Shown piece by piece: positions 24,326-36,699 of a stretch of DNA of 64,000 bases. A model generated the notes under the pieces. It had not been told where the DNA came from, ran no database searches, and worked only from the letters and a program-made list of their open reading frames with translations. A program made the position numbers and the translations under genes. Source of the DNA: Emmonsiellopsis sp. PD_33 (taxonomy: Eukaryota > Ascomycota > Eurotiomycetes > Onygenales > Ajellomycetaceae); contig JANTQF010000029.1 of the NCBI GenBank assembly GCA_032988165.1, forward strand, positions 62,001-126,000, in the 5' to 3' direction. The number at the start of each line of letters is the position of its first letter. The stretch's first letter is position 1.

Positions 24326-25466
24326 CTAGCCAACAACACCAACACCACCGCTCGCCTCGATAATTCCGCAAGCATCAGCCGCAGCATCGGTCCTAGAAAC
24401 CAATTAGCGTTCAACCTCCAATCACTGGTTTAAAGGGGTAATAGACTACTCACGTGTACTCATAAGGCGGTTCCAGATTACCCTCCTGAGTAATCTCTGT
24501 CGTCGTGGTTCCCTCGAAGATATTGTTCCTCTCAAGGGCAGATCCAGGCTCATCGGAGTCCAAGTTCGTCACGATGGCACGGTTGGCATTGTTGAAGTAT
24601 GATTCTTCAACGAGCACCTGCGCGCCCATGCGCGAGTTGACGCCGGACGTGGGGATCTCGTTGAAGCAGCTGCTGTAGACATGGCCCGTTCCGAAGCGGA
24701 GGGATGGAGTTCTGGAGTTCACGTTGGTCCAGGAGTTGTGGTGGTAGGTTATTTTCATTTTGCCGCTATCTTCGTCGCCGTTGTTGTCTGAGTGGCCGAC
24801 TAGGGAACCTTTCCACTGCGTGGGGAACGAAGTGTTAGTTGGGTTGGAACTGAACTTTATATGATAGATGTAATGTAGTCGGTACTTACGTGGTCGCGGA
24901 ATTTGCTCCAGGAGACAGTCACATCGTCAGAGGCATGGGTAATGTCGAGGAGACCATCGTACTTATCCTTGTCGCCCTCAATGCCGAGGGAGTTGAATTC
25001 GCAGTGATCAATCCACACCTGCGTGGCTTCATCCAGGGATACTGCATCCTCGCCCTCTGGGGAAACGTCGAATATCAAATTCCGGAGGATGACGTTTGAG
25101 ACCTGTCTGATCTTCAGGCCACCATTGCTGAGACCTATCGTTATATTAGCACCGCCCTTCCTATGCCTCCTGAAGAGCAAATAGGAACGAGAAAGGAAGT
25201 GTACCAGATGTTGCCCCAACCCCAATGATGGAGGTATCCGCAAGAGGCCTAAGAACACCACAGCCATCCAGCATGCCATTGACTTTAATGACGCCTCCCC
25301 CCTCGATGGCAGATTCGAGCTCTGAGCACGAACTAACTGTGGTTCCCTCGCCACTCCCACCACCGGTTGTTCCAGCACCATAACCTACCAACTCGTCCAC
25401 TGGAGCTTGGCCCATAACAGAGACTGCGAGAGCCACAGCTCCAAGAAAGGCTTTTTGTAAAGGCAT
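24326..25466 (-). CDS. Secreted pectate lyase, PL1 family
   Basis: Model: exons 25466-25205, 25134-24890, 24815-24454 and 24392-24326; 311 aa, all junctions in phase. It begins MPLQKAFLGAVALAVSVMGQ, a signal peptide, and has the PL1 signatures WIDHCEF, DGLLDITHASDDVTVSW, a HWKGSLVGHSD stretch, ITYHHN and the catalytic-arginine region SRTPSLRFG. PL1 enzymes cleave alpha-1,4-polygalacturonate by beta-elimination, calcium-dependently, on a right-handed beta-helix; the protein should be extracellular. The final 22 codons, after an intron at 24453-24393, end in a Gly/Val tail with one Cys (ADACGIIE), typical of fungal PL1 proteins. It sits 1.8 kb from a PL9 gene on the same strand. No key residue looks missing. 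Confidence 0.92.
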
Positions 25467-27294
25467 TATGACGAAGTATAGCCCACAGGCATTCAGGTCG
25501 ATTCAAGTTTCAAAAAGGGATTGCACTGATGCTGAGACAATTGAATTCTCTGATATGCTGAAGATGATCAACTTGAACCAAACTGGTCATGTTCGACTAT
25601 ATATATTCGAAGTTCAAGATTGGAAGCTGAGGATAGAAACAACACGAAACCGTGAAGTCATCGAGAAACACATGGTGAAATGAAATGTCAAAGGCATCCT
25701 CGGCATCGATAAATTCCACCAACCAGATCGAAGCAATGGCGCTCTGAAGAAGGTCCAGGATTTGCATGAAACCGGGGCAGGATGCAGGAGAACTTTCCAC
25801 GCCGTTGTCGATCATTGTGGGGAGACTTGGGGGCATTGGCGCTGGAGTAGGCCGTTTCCAAACAAACGTGCCCAAATGGCCAGCTTCTACCAAGGGATGG
25901 TTGTGAGAGATTGTATTCATATCTGTGCAAATAATCATAGTCGTTGGACTTCTTCAATCATAAATCAAGGCCATGCTCCCTTCGGTTCCAAGTCCTGCTG
26001 CTGTAAGAGGGCGAAGGTCACAGCGGAAATTTTTCGCAGGACAATGGCTCCGAACTCGTTCACTCTGCAGATAGCATCGCGCAACGAATGAAACTTCCTC
26101 CAAAATTAGAAGTCTGCGGGATATCGTCGGGATATCAAACGATGGGAGGGCGGACATGGAAAAGTTGAAGTGTCCACCAATCAAAGGGAGATATCGAATA
26201 AACACAAGAACAGTTTCAAGACCCAGCAATCATACGCTTGGGTTGTGATGCTAAGAAGATGTGCCTTGTGTGGGGAAGAAAATTGCCACCCTTAGCGTTA
26301 CAGGGAATGATGGTCCCCTGACTCCAGGATTTTTCATGCATAGGCTTCTTTTTCGTCATTCGTTCCTAGTACCGGCCTGAAGCCGTGCCATGTTTCGACG
26401 GAATAAATGCATACCCCGGATTTGATTTTGCGGGGGTGGAACAGTGCGTCTCTTGACGTGCCAAGCTACCACGCCCACACGTAAGAAACCACAATTAAGG
26501 AGTAATGGACTGCGTTGGGGGTCTATATTGATAGATCGAAAAGAAATATCTCAAACACCAACCCACTACGCTTGTACCAAACAAACAACATATCGGATGC
26601 ATTCAATCAACCCATCGTCCCGTTAATCTGCAATTCTCCGCTTTCATGGTCGATGGCCATAATTCCTCCGTCAAACAGAGGAAAAAGCACAATTCCCCGT
26701 AAGTGAGCTCATAAGTCTTCAGACGGGTAGCAGCAATCATATGTTCTGGCACGTTGAGGGTGGCGGGGCCGATAATCGCACCGCACAGAAACAAAGTTTT
26801 GAAGCATTGAATGTGGAATGATCTCCCGAGACTCCGATCAGTGGCAGACGCCAGTGGAGGAGCCCTCGGCCCGTCTCCAGGCTCTGCCCTGGCTGCTAGC
26901 ACGTTTAGCGGCCAGTTAGTTCGTTATTCGGTGATGGTTCCAGTGTCAGGGACTGTTGCCCGCGTCTGAGGGAGGGTCTGAAGAACCAGTAGTAACGGCA
27001 ATGGATTACCAGCCACCTCATAATGAGAAGGGTATCAACAACCGCCTGGTCAAAGAAATTTGCAATCATAGGAGTTGTTGCTTCTGATGTCCAGTCAAGG
27101 AGACAAAATATTGTGTACTTCGGTTGTTGATATTGGCAAATATTCAAGTTCTCAGGAGCGGTGGTTAATGTTATTACTAATCCATTACATAAGCTGGATA
27201 GCTGGGGTCCTCATCTCTATCTTCCTCCTGGCCAAGTCTATTAGATACCCAGATAGACAACGGTCACTATGTATCTGTTATTGAAATGCTAGTC
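25467..27294. other. Intergenic between PL1 and PL9 genes
   Basis: This 1.8-kb region should contain the PL1 promoter (next to 25,467) and the PL9 3' UTR. Open frames here are short and overlap on both strands. No gene is supported. Confidence 0.5.
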
Positions 27295-28757
27295 CTACCA
27301 ATCGGTTGTTGCTCCTATGTCTTCTCCGGATACCGGGAGAAGAAATTCGCTACCCACAACCTTTCCATCCGCAGCCCGATCGCCCTGGACCGTACTTGTA
27401 TCAACACTCAGAAAGCTGCTGTTAGACCATGATTCGTCCCCATCCCATGAGTTTCCTGATGATACAGTCCCACTGATTAGGCTGACTTGCTCTCCACCGT
27501 TATTGTTGACTGCGCCAATGTTGGCTTCGAGTGTTGCCGCCGCCGTCGTAATCTGGAAACCCACTTCGCCATTGTTCCACGCCGTGTTGTGGGATAGGGT
27601 GAAATCTCCTGGCTGCTTATTATCTGTGAACCCTTTAGCTGCATTGGAAAAGGCAATACAGTTGGTCACCACATGATTGGCTGCACCAATCTGGTCAGCG
27701 TCGCCGCCTCCGAGCTTGAAGCCGTTGCCGTCGCCTTGGAAATCAGAGAAGTCCCACCTGGGAAGAGGAAACCATGTTGACGTCAGTTTCGTTTTACCCT
27801 GGTAAGGGAAATTGAGGTTTCTGGGAACTTTCTCACCGGTTAAACCCATTACTCCATGCGATTGTATCTTCGATGGTTACTGCGGAAGTAAATTCCCTGC
27901 TTGGGACTTAGTAACCGTCATCAAGAAGCAATTTGGACAAATTTCTAGCATCCTGTGGACCCACCAAAGATCCAGTCCATCGTCCACATTATTCCAGAGC
28001 CGTGCGCCACGGAGGACATTACCCTCTCCAGAGCCTTCCTTGCAGGCAAACCCATCGGCACTTTCTCCATTCTTTCGCGGATCCCGATTTCCATACGAAT
28101 CTAGATATAAGACGACATTATTTGCGGATGCCCCTTGAAGTTGAAAACCTTCAAACCAAATAAAGTCAGCATCGAGATAACTTTAATGGCTTCCACTACT
28201 TACCAGATTCATAATTATCCCGAGTGATCAAACGCTCGTAATGGTTATTCGATGCATCCCGGGCATAAATCCCATAAGGACCGTTGATCAGTTCAAGGCC
28301 GATAAAGCGCCAGTAGCTAACGTTCTGGATATGGAAGATGCCACGCTCTTCATTTGGTAATGAAGCATCAAGATCCGCCGGGGTGCTATTAACGATATTT
28401 ATATATCAGCTGCCATGCCGGAAAGGGGTTTAGTTTGGGGGTTTCTCACCCAGGCATCCCCTCCCCATCAACAATCACCTTTTCATCCTCATATGCTGTG
28501 ATCGTAATCGGAGCGTCTACCGTCCCGCTGACCGCTGTAATTTGGATATTGGATGTCGGCGCATATGTTCCTCCACGCAAGAATATCGTGTCACCGGCTG
28601 CTGCTGCATCTACCGCATCTTGGATTGAACCCAATGGGCTCTCAATAGTCCCGTCGCCGCCACTTGATCCCGCTGCATCGACGTAGATATCACGCGCGTA
28701 GGATGTCCGGGAAAGGGCACAAAATCCGACGAAAAGCAATAGATATTGGCAACCCAT
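27295..28757 (-). CDS. Secreted pectate lyase, PL9 family
   Basis: Model: exons 28757-28450, 28385-28204, 28148-27965, 27896-27837 and 27757-27295; 398 aa, in phase throughout. It begins MGCQYLLLFVGFCALSRTSYA, a signal peptide, followed at once by DIYVDAAGS and LRGGTYAP, the typical PL9 start. The calcium site is recognisable: SADGFACK and NVDDGLDLW match Asp209, Asp233, Asp234 and Asp237 of Dickeya Pel9A. GNGFKLGG carries the lysine corresponding to the catalytic base Lys273. The predicted activity is endo-cleavage of polygalacturonate outside the cell. The length is close to the bacterial catalytic domain. Five exons with ordinary fungal introns mean that any horizontal origin is old. Confidence 0.92.
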
Positions 28758-29899
28758 GTCCTATCACAGGCTCGAAGTGTCTAGATTTTTGGGTGCCAAA
28801 AAAAATATAGACAATATCGAGCGGGATTCAATTGAACATTTGGAAATTTCCCAACAATGAAAAGCCACTGCGTGTCGGGGAAAAAATATAAACGCAATAA
28901 TAAATGTTTCCATGTGCCGAGGACCCTCCCTCATCCTGACCATGTCCGAACAACCAAACTCATGATTGGTGTAAGAATTCCTTCCCTACAAAACACGGGC
29001 CAGTGACCAGATGCGCATCCAGTCTAAGAAGAGGCAGCCAATTAGTACCACGGTCTGGCTGTCATAGTGCCTGACTACATATCGCCAAGAAAATATGAAG
29101 AATAATAACAAGCAAAATCAGCGGTGGTTTCGAAACGGTCGCGTGGCTACCCCTTGGCCCTGGGCAAAAAGCTGGGGTAGGTTTGGGTTGAGTCGGTCCC
29201 GCTATACATCCCTGGAAGCCGACACTCGGGACCTATCTCCAGTATACGGCTCCCGGCTCCCGCAAGCAGTTAGATAGGAATATGATATCGCCGGCGGAGC
29301 TGTGGTAGTGCGCGTCTGCGACAATGACTACTCTATTACTTTCAGCTTGTAATATGCATTCTTCTCCCCACCGAAAACAGCAAGTATTAACGGTCGACGT
29401 ATTTTACACAATCGATAAGATGGGTATTAACTGTCAAGAATCCTGTGCGAGAAAGTCGAGCAAGGAACGAAAATCACGAAACCTGAAAACTGACTGCAAT
29501 TGACGAAAAGACTATCAGGAAGGAATAAAGAAAACTTAATATTGGACGAAACAAAAAGGATAGACAACGACCAACTAACTGCCCTTCCATTTCCGTTAGA
29601 ATACAATAAGAAATAATAACGACGGGAACATAAACAAATAGCGCTACTCGTAAAATCAAGCACGGGGTAACTGAAAGAAAGAACCCGACTAGAATGACAC
29701 CCAGCGTAGCCGAGTCCAGCCGGCAAGATAGTTCTGTACATGGCCAATCACAGCCGGCAAATTTGTACTAGACAAACCGGGAAGGGTTTGGGAGACCAAG
29801 GCCTAGAGTACAGGCGAGGACTGTCACGGCCCAAGCAAAGTCGTAAATATGGTTCGTCACGCACCGAAAAGTGTGGAATATGACCATATGGAAAATTGT
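28758..29899. other. Intergenic, PL9 upstream region
   Basis: This 1.1-kb region carries the PL9 promoter on its left (A-rich, 28,795-28,910) and the 3' region of the HMG-box gene on its right. No gene is seen. Confidence 0.5.
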
Positions 29900-31029
29900 C
29901 TACTCAGAGACTGATGATTCCACCATTTGGGGAGCCTCGCCATACAGAGATTTATGTTCTTCGATGTACCGCTGCTGATCCCGAGCGGCGAGTTGAACGA
30001 ATTTCTGGTGGTGAAACTTAAGGTTAGTTATTCGTTCTAGATACTTTTGGGTGTTTGATCGGGTGGCAGGATGGCCCTGGAAAGGAGAGAACGGATTACA
30101 TACCTCTCGTTCGTGGTCTGACAAGGTTTTCCATGTCTCGGCAGCCTTGGACATTCTCTCGGGGAGCTCCAGGTGACTATCACCGCCAACGGAAAAATGT
30201 TCCTTGACAAACAAGACGTATGCAGATCTAGGCTTTTTGACCTGCCTGCTGTCGGGGATATCTGCATAGGTCTTTGGTTTTTTGACGAGGTGGCGGAGCT
30301 TCCTGCGAGCGGCATTGGCTTGTTTGATCTCAAGAGGGGTATGTGATTTCACCCATTCTTCATATGCGGATCTATTTGCGGCGAGGTTTGAATGGGCGAC
30401 ATCGGTAAGTCGCTATAATTATGTTAGCAGCTTCACAGCAAGTGCAACACGCCGGAAGGTTGTCCCTGGCCTGGGATGTGATGTCTTACCTGACGTTCCG
30501 CAGGATCTAAATTCTTGTACGCGATAGCTTGACTTCCGAAATCTCCGGCCTCCCCTTGGACTAACATATACACGGACACGGGAAGACGTTTCGGAGGAGT
30601 GAGCGCGGCAATCTTGAGTTGTTTGAGCTCATCCCTTGCCTTCTTCTTTGCCAACGCTTCCTTTTGCTTCTCCGTCGGTACCTTGCGCTTGGGGGTCTTG
30701 GGCTTAGCCGTTATAGCCTTCTTCTTGGCCGGCTTAGCTTTCGCCTTGGTTGCCTTTGCTTTGGATGACTTTGCAGAAGACGGTTTCTTTGAAGCCGCCG
30801 CGCGTCCTGTATGGGCTTTAGGGCGTCCGGCTGTAGCATATGTTTTCCTGGAGATTGTTGGGAGGCAGTAGGCTAGGTGCGAATTCGACGACAATGAGAG
30901 ATTCCGGAACGAGTCGACCACGGCACCAAATGCTTCGGGGCTGGATTGCGCGATACGAGCTCTAGCAGAGCTTGTCGACTTCACATATTGGAAGGCCACA
31001 CGGCCGCGGCGCGCAAGCATGGAGCTCAT
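29900..31029 (-). CDS. Double HMG-box protein, probably mitochondrial DNA-packaging (Abf2/mtHMG type)
   Basis: Model: exons 31029-30490, 30412-30104 and 30004-29900; 317 aa, all phase 0. The N-terminus (MSSMLARRGRVAFQYVKSTS) is basic and lacks acidic residues, fitting a mitochondrial presequence. A Lys/Ala-rich segment follows (about residues 70-130), then a weaker HMG-like box (PVSVYMLVQGE to YEEWVK). A clear second HMG box starts KKPRSAYVLFVKEHF and ends QQRYIEEHKSLYG. In this fungal family the two boxes bend and compact mitochondrial DNA. The assignment to mtDNA packaging rests on presequence plus two boxes; a nuclear HMG protein is the alternative. It is divergent from prp5. Confidence 0.82.
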
Positions 31030-31573
31030 AGCTGTGGTCAGGATATATCTCGGGAAGCTGGTGATCGGAAGCTATCGCGCCAAGGACACGGATACAGGTG
31101 TCACGGCCGGAGATGTCGCGCAATGCCCTTTGCCAGACTGGTTGGCTTCGAATGCGCTGCGTTCTCGGGGATGGGATAGGGGGGTGGTTGATAGACAGGA
31201 GGTTGGTTCGGATGTCCATGTTTGTTTGGGGTCAGTCCCAAAGCGGGAAAGCGTCGTTGTGATGCCGCTAGCCTGTTGCGGAATAGCGTATGCCAAGATA
31301 TCTGATGCGGCTCTCGCGCTCCAAACTCGACTTCTCGATGGCGACAACGAGATTCCGCTCGACAACCAGCCATTCTGCTTCAAACACTCCCACGAAAGCG
31401 CCTATCTCTAGTAACTTCCGTCGGGCCTATCGAGTATTCCTTCGCATACATCACCGAGAACCATGGTTGAATCATAGGTCTCTTTTCTTTGCGCAGGACT
31501 AACCCAGTTGTGCACTCTCCTTTGTGGAGCTATCCAGCAGTAATACCTACTCATCCACAATTTGGCCTGCGAG
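31030..31573. promoter_or_regulatory. Divergent promoter region, HMG-box gene / prp5
   Basis: This 544-bp segment lies between two divergent start codons and must hold both promoters. Open frames within it are shadows of one another and are not called. No specific motif is assigned. Confidence 0.5.
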
Positions 31574-34500
31574 ATGGCCCGGGATACTCGCTCACCATCG
31601 CCTGTAGGCAGCACACACTCGCTCAAACGGAGCCGCAGGGATGAGGACCGGCATGAGAGAAGTCGGCGGGATGAGGGGAAAGGCCATCGGAGGTCGCGAA
31701 GTCCCGACGTACGTTTCTTTGCTATTGAAAGATGTTTAGGCTTGGTTACTAATCTATGCTCACTACAGAGACGCTACCGCGACCGTGAACGCGACCGAGA
31801 TCAAGGTCGAGATCGAGACAGAGGCTCCTACCGTCGACGGGATCGCTCCCTGAGCAGACGCGACGATTACCGTGATGACCGCCGCGATGAGGATTCCTAT
31901 CGCCCCAGTAAAAGGGATCGCTCGAGACCGCGATATCGTTCACGGGATCGCGATGACGATAGGGATTATCGTCGGAGAAGTCGTGACAGAGATCATCGAA
32001 GCAGGCGAGATGACTCCCGTGATCGGGCGAGGAGACGACGGGGCGATTCTACTGACTCCAGACGCGATTATAGACGGGACGACAGCAGAGACCGTGTTTC
32101 AAACAAGGAGCCAAATTCAAAGCCGCGCGAGGTCAGTTCCATTCATACCCTCCATTTGAGTTCATTTGTATTTTAACATTAAATGTTTAGACTTCTAAAG
32201 CTTCTACGCCTGCTCCTACTCCGGCCCAAACGGACGAAAAGAAAAAGGCCGAAAGACAAGCCAGGTTAGAGGCTTGGAAACAAAAGGTTGCAGCTGAACG
32301 CGAAAGGAAACAAAAGGAGCTGGCAGCGTCTGGTGGTGCACGGAGCATTCTTGACGAGATTGATAAGAAGACAGCTTTGTCTCAAAAGGTCGCCTCCCCT
32401 GAAGTTTCAACCCCTCCTTCAACTGAAGCTGCGGCCACCCCATATGCTGGCAAATTTGACCCTAAGGCAATCGCAAAAAAGGCTGCTGGCGCTTCTACGG
32501 GACCATCCTTGCTAGGAGAGGATATAGCGGTCCCCACTATTGCCAAAGCGTCTGCAACCTCCTCTCAATCGATTGCCGGGAACAAGGCTAACAAACCTTC
32601 AGTTTCTGCAAGTCCTTTATCTGGTAAGCCTCCAGTGTCTTCGATTTTATTTTAACCATATTTACTAACTTTGATTTTTGCAGCCGCTCCTCTGAAAGCC
32701 CATGGCAATGTAGGTGGCTTTGGTTTAGGGTTTAAACCTGTCGCGGAATCAGACAAGCCTACTTCCAAACGCGCTTTAGATTTCGGAGACGAAGAATCGA
32801 CACAACGGAAGTTAGCGAAACTTCCCGATCCATCCTTAGAAGATGCCAACGGGGCGATTACAAATGAAGTAGTCGATGGCGTTGACGAGGACGAGGATGA
32901 TGTTGACATTCAAGATGGCGGAACAGAGGAAGAAAATGCAGCCGCAGCGAGGGCAGCTGCCGAAAAACGTGAGGAACGACTACAAAACCAGGCCCGTCAC
33001 TCACAATTAGATGTCCAGCCTGAAGATATGTCCTCTACTACTCCCAATGGCGATGTAGCCATGATAGATGCCCCTGAGAAAAGTACGTTACCTGTTGCTA
33101 TGGATTTGGAAGAGGAGGAAGAGATCGATCCCCTAGATGCATTCATGTCTGGCTTAACCGAGTCCGCCCCCGAGAAGAGTATTCGCAAGGGAGGAAACTC
33201 GTCAAAGCCACAATATCAACAGCCTCAGGCCATCTTTGGAGATGAAGATGATGTTGATCTGAAGACCATTGACCCGGAGGCAGACGACTTCCTCGCTATC
33301 GCTAGCAAGGGAAGGAAGAAGAAGGAGTTACCGCCCGTTAACCACGAGAAAATGAACTATGAACCCTTCAGAAAAAATTTCTACACTGAGCCGGTCGATC
33401 TTGCGGAACTTACGGAGGAAGAAGTCGCATCTTTGAGACTAGAACTTGACGGAATCAAAGTTCGTGGGGTTGACGTGCCCAAACCGGTGCAGAAGTGGTC
33501 TCAGTGTGGACTTGGAGTGCAGACATTGGATATTATCCGGAAACTAAACTACGAAAGTCCTACGTCAATTCAATCCCAGGCAATTCCAGCTATCATGTCC
33601 GGCAGAGATGTGATTGGCGTGGCAAAAACTGGATCTGGAAAGACGGTTGCGTTTCTGCTTCCGATGTTCCGACATATTAAAGATCAACGCCCACTGGAAA
33701 ACATGGAAGGTCCAATAGGGCTGATCATGACACCAACGAGAGAACTGGCAACCCAGATTCACAAGGAATGTAAGCCCTTCTTAAAAGCATTGAATCTTCG
33801 CGCAGTATGTGCATACGGCGGAGCGCCAATCAAGGACCAGATTGCTGAATTGAAACGCGGAGCGGAGATCATTGTTTGTACACCTGGTAGAATGATCGAT
33901 CTACTGGCAGCAAATGCCGGGCGCGTAACGAATCTGCGCAGGGTGACGTACGTGGTCCTTGATGAGGCAGATCGAATGTTCGACATGGGCTTTGAACCTC
34001 AAGTCATGAAGATTCTTGGTAATGTCAGACCAACAAGACAAACAGTTCTATTCTCAGCAACATTTCCTCGTAACATGGAAGCTCTTGCTCGGAAGACGTT
34101 AACGAAACCCGTGGAGATTATTGTCGGAGGAAGAAGTGTCGTTGCCCCAGAGATCACTCAGATAGTGGAAGTCCGAAGCGAAGATACGAAATTTGTTCGC
34201 CTATTAGCGTTGCTCGGTGACCTTTACGCAGATGACCAAAACGAGGATGCACGCGCCCTTATCTTTGTCGATAGACAAGAATCGGCGGATAGCTTGCTTC
34301 GCGATCTGATGCATAAAGGCTATCCTTGCATGTCAATTCACGGAGGGAAAGATCAGATTGATCGTGACTCCACAATCGAAGACTTTAAAGCCGGCGTATT
34401 TCCGATCCTCATTGCTACATCCGTGGCAGCGCGTGGCCTCGACGTCAAGCAACTGAAACTCGTCGTCAACTATGATGCGCCTAACCATCTAGAGGATTAT

Positions 34501-35496
34501 GTTCACCGCGCTGGCCGCACTGGTCGGGCTGGTAACACTGGAACCGCGGTGACATTCTTGACCGAAGATCAAGAAAGATATTCCGTGGATATTTCTAAAG
34601 CATTGAAACAGAGCGGGCAACCAGTTCCTGAACCAGTACAGAAACTGGTCAATTCCTTCATTGAAAAGGTCAAAGCTGGAAAAGAAAAAGCAAGCGGTTC
34701 AGGATTCGGGGGCAAGGGATTAGAGCGTCTCGACCAGGAACGCGACGCCGCTCGTAACCGTGAAAGGAAGACCTATAAAACCGGCGAAGAGCCCGAGGAG
34801 GAGGAGAAAGAGGAAAAGAAGGAAAAGAAAGATGATCTGTTCTCGAAAGCCGCCTCTGCAGTCCAAGCCGCGTCCACTCCAACACCAATGCCAGGCGTTC
34901 CTAAAGGTATTGATCTGGATGGCAAGATCACTGTTCACAGGACCGAGAAAGAGCCACCAAGCTCGTCAAAGAATCCTCTTGACAAGGTTGGATCTGCCGT
35001 GGCAGATATCCATGCCCGTTTGAACAAAGCCGGAGTTATGAGATCGGGCGTGCCAATCGACAACAAAGGGCCAGACGCCGGTGCATTCCATGCTACGCTT
35101 GAAATTAACGACTTTCCACGTAAGTCCATCATGTTATTCTATTTATCCCATTCTCCCCGTAATAACTTTTTTTCCGTTAAATTTATGAACATAACAAACT
35201 AACCGCAATCACCAACTCCAGAGAAAGCCAGATGGGCCGTTACCAACAGGACCAACGTTGCTAAAATTCTCGAGGCCACGGGTACATCTATCACAACCAA
35301 GGGTAGTTTCTACCCCGCAGGCAAAGAACCCCAGGCCGGCGAGAATCCCAAGCTATATATCTTGGTTGAAGGAGACACGGAACTGGTTGTTACAAATGCT
35401 ATGCGTGAACTTATGCGTCTTCTGAAAGAGGGCACAATCGCAGCTGCGGATAGTGATGCGAGAGCACCCGCTAGCGGCAGATATAATGTTGTATAG
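31574..35496 (+). CDS. prp5: DEAD-box pre-mRNA-splicing ATP-dependent RNA helicase Prp5
   Basis: Model: exons 31574-31708, 31769-32131, 32191-32623, 32684-35119 and 35222-35496; 1,213 aa, in phase. The N-terminus is an Arg/Asp/Ser-rich (RS/RD-like) region, followed by a charged linker. The helicase core has AKTGSGKT (motif I, about residue 624), PTRELA, DEAD (about 737), SAT (about 768), ARGLD and HRAGRTGRAG (motif VI, about 918). A C-terminal extension ends in a KH-like segment (WAVTNRTNVAKILEATG). Prp5 bridges U1 and U2 snRNPs and remodels U2 to form the prespliceosome, in the nucleus. Length and long N-terminal extension match fungal Prp5 better than other DEAD-box proteins. The start is the first ATG in frame. 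Confidence 0.93.
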
Positions 35497-36699
35497 AACA
35501 TTTCCTTTCATGCGCTTCTAGTTCGCCGGGGCTTTTTTGTGATTGTTTTATTAAGTGGGTTGTTTTTCAATATGTATATAACGAAGCGGGATTGTTTATC
35601 GTCGCGTTTGTTCTTGGTCGAGCGATAAATACTCCGAGAAGAATATTATCGTTTCTGGCTATCGATGATCGCGGGGAATCCCAGATGTCTCTTTTCCAGA
35701 GACCCTCCAAAGGCCGAGGGTGATGAGTGCCCAGGTTTTTTGATGTGCGTTAGCTATGTACAGGCCATGTAAATCAATTTATGCACAGCGCATCTCAGCC
35801 TGCGCAATTTACATCGCCTATTTTGCTACTGCTGCAAGATACTGTACTGTCGGGTAAAAAGCTTCGAAGTCATAGCACTCATTCTGTCCGAAACGATATC
35901 AGCAATCATGCTCGGTCTGTTAGAGAGGTATTAGGAGAGAGACAAATATGGTCATATCGCCCGGGCTCTACCCCTTGCACAGATATAACCAACCAGTTCT
36001 TAATCCCATCAGAGGTTCCCATAAAGACGCGCAAAATACAAATTCAGCCTGAAGACAGTTCTACTCCCCCATAAAGTATCTAGCATGGTTGGCGATCCTT
36101 TGCTTCTAGCACTAGCATGCTCCGAGAAACCACGGGCATAAACCCGTTATTGTCATCCCTATTCTTTCGGGGTCTCTACACCTGGACACATGTATGAGGT
36201 TAATAGATCGGCTACGGGAGAATTTTAACGCGGACTCCGACCCGGCATGCCGGGCTAAGCTCCGGGTGTTCCTGTGAGAATACGCGCTAGAACTATATGC
36301 TGTATCAACGGCCTCAACACTGTCATTTTCTACCTATTAAATGGTATGGTTCCTGATGGACTTACCGCCAATGCCGGTGTAGGACCCGACAATCATTACC
36401 CCGCAGCAATACAATGTTGGGGAATAGTTAAGAACTTGAAGGTTATAAAAGGTCACAATGGTCCCTCTAGCAGGAAGAGCTAGGGGTTTATGTTTTATCA
36501 CCCAGAATGTTTTCTCCCCTAGCCAGTTAGTTATCATATCACCTTGCCACGTTGATTCAAACCACGTTTCGATATCATCCCATTTCTCTAGCACCGTCTC
36601 TTGCTCGTTGAGCTGTGTTGGGACCAGCTGCTACCGTGTCTACTTTCGATTCACAAGCCGTATTTTCATGCTTTCGTACCGCGCTGATATAAGGCAAAA
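35497..36699. other. Intergenic, upstream of alpha-galactosidase
   Basis: This 1.2-kb region contains the prp5 3' UTR and the GH27 promoter. GATATAAGG at 36,685-36,693 lies only a few bases before the GH27 ATG, so it is too close to be an obvious TATA box. No gene is supported. Confidence 0.45.
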
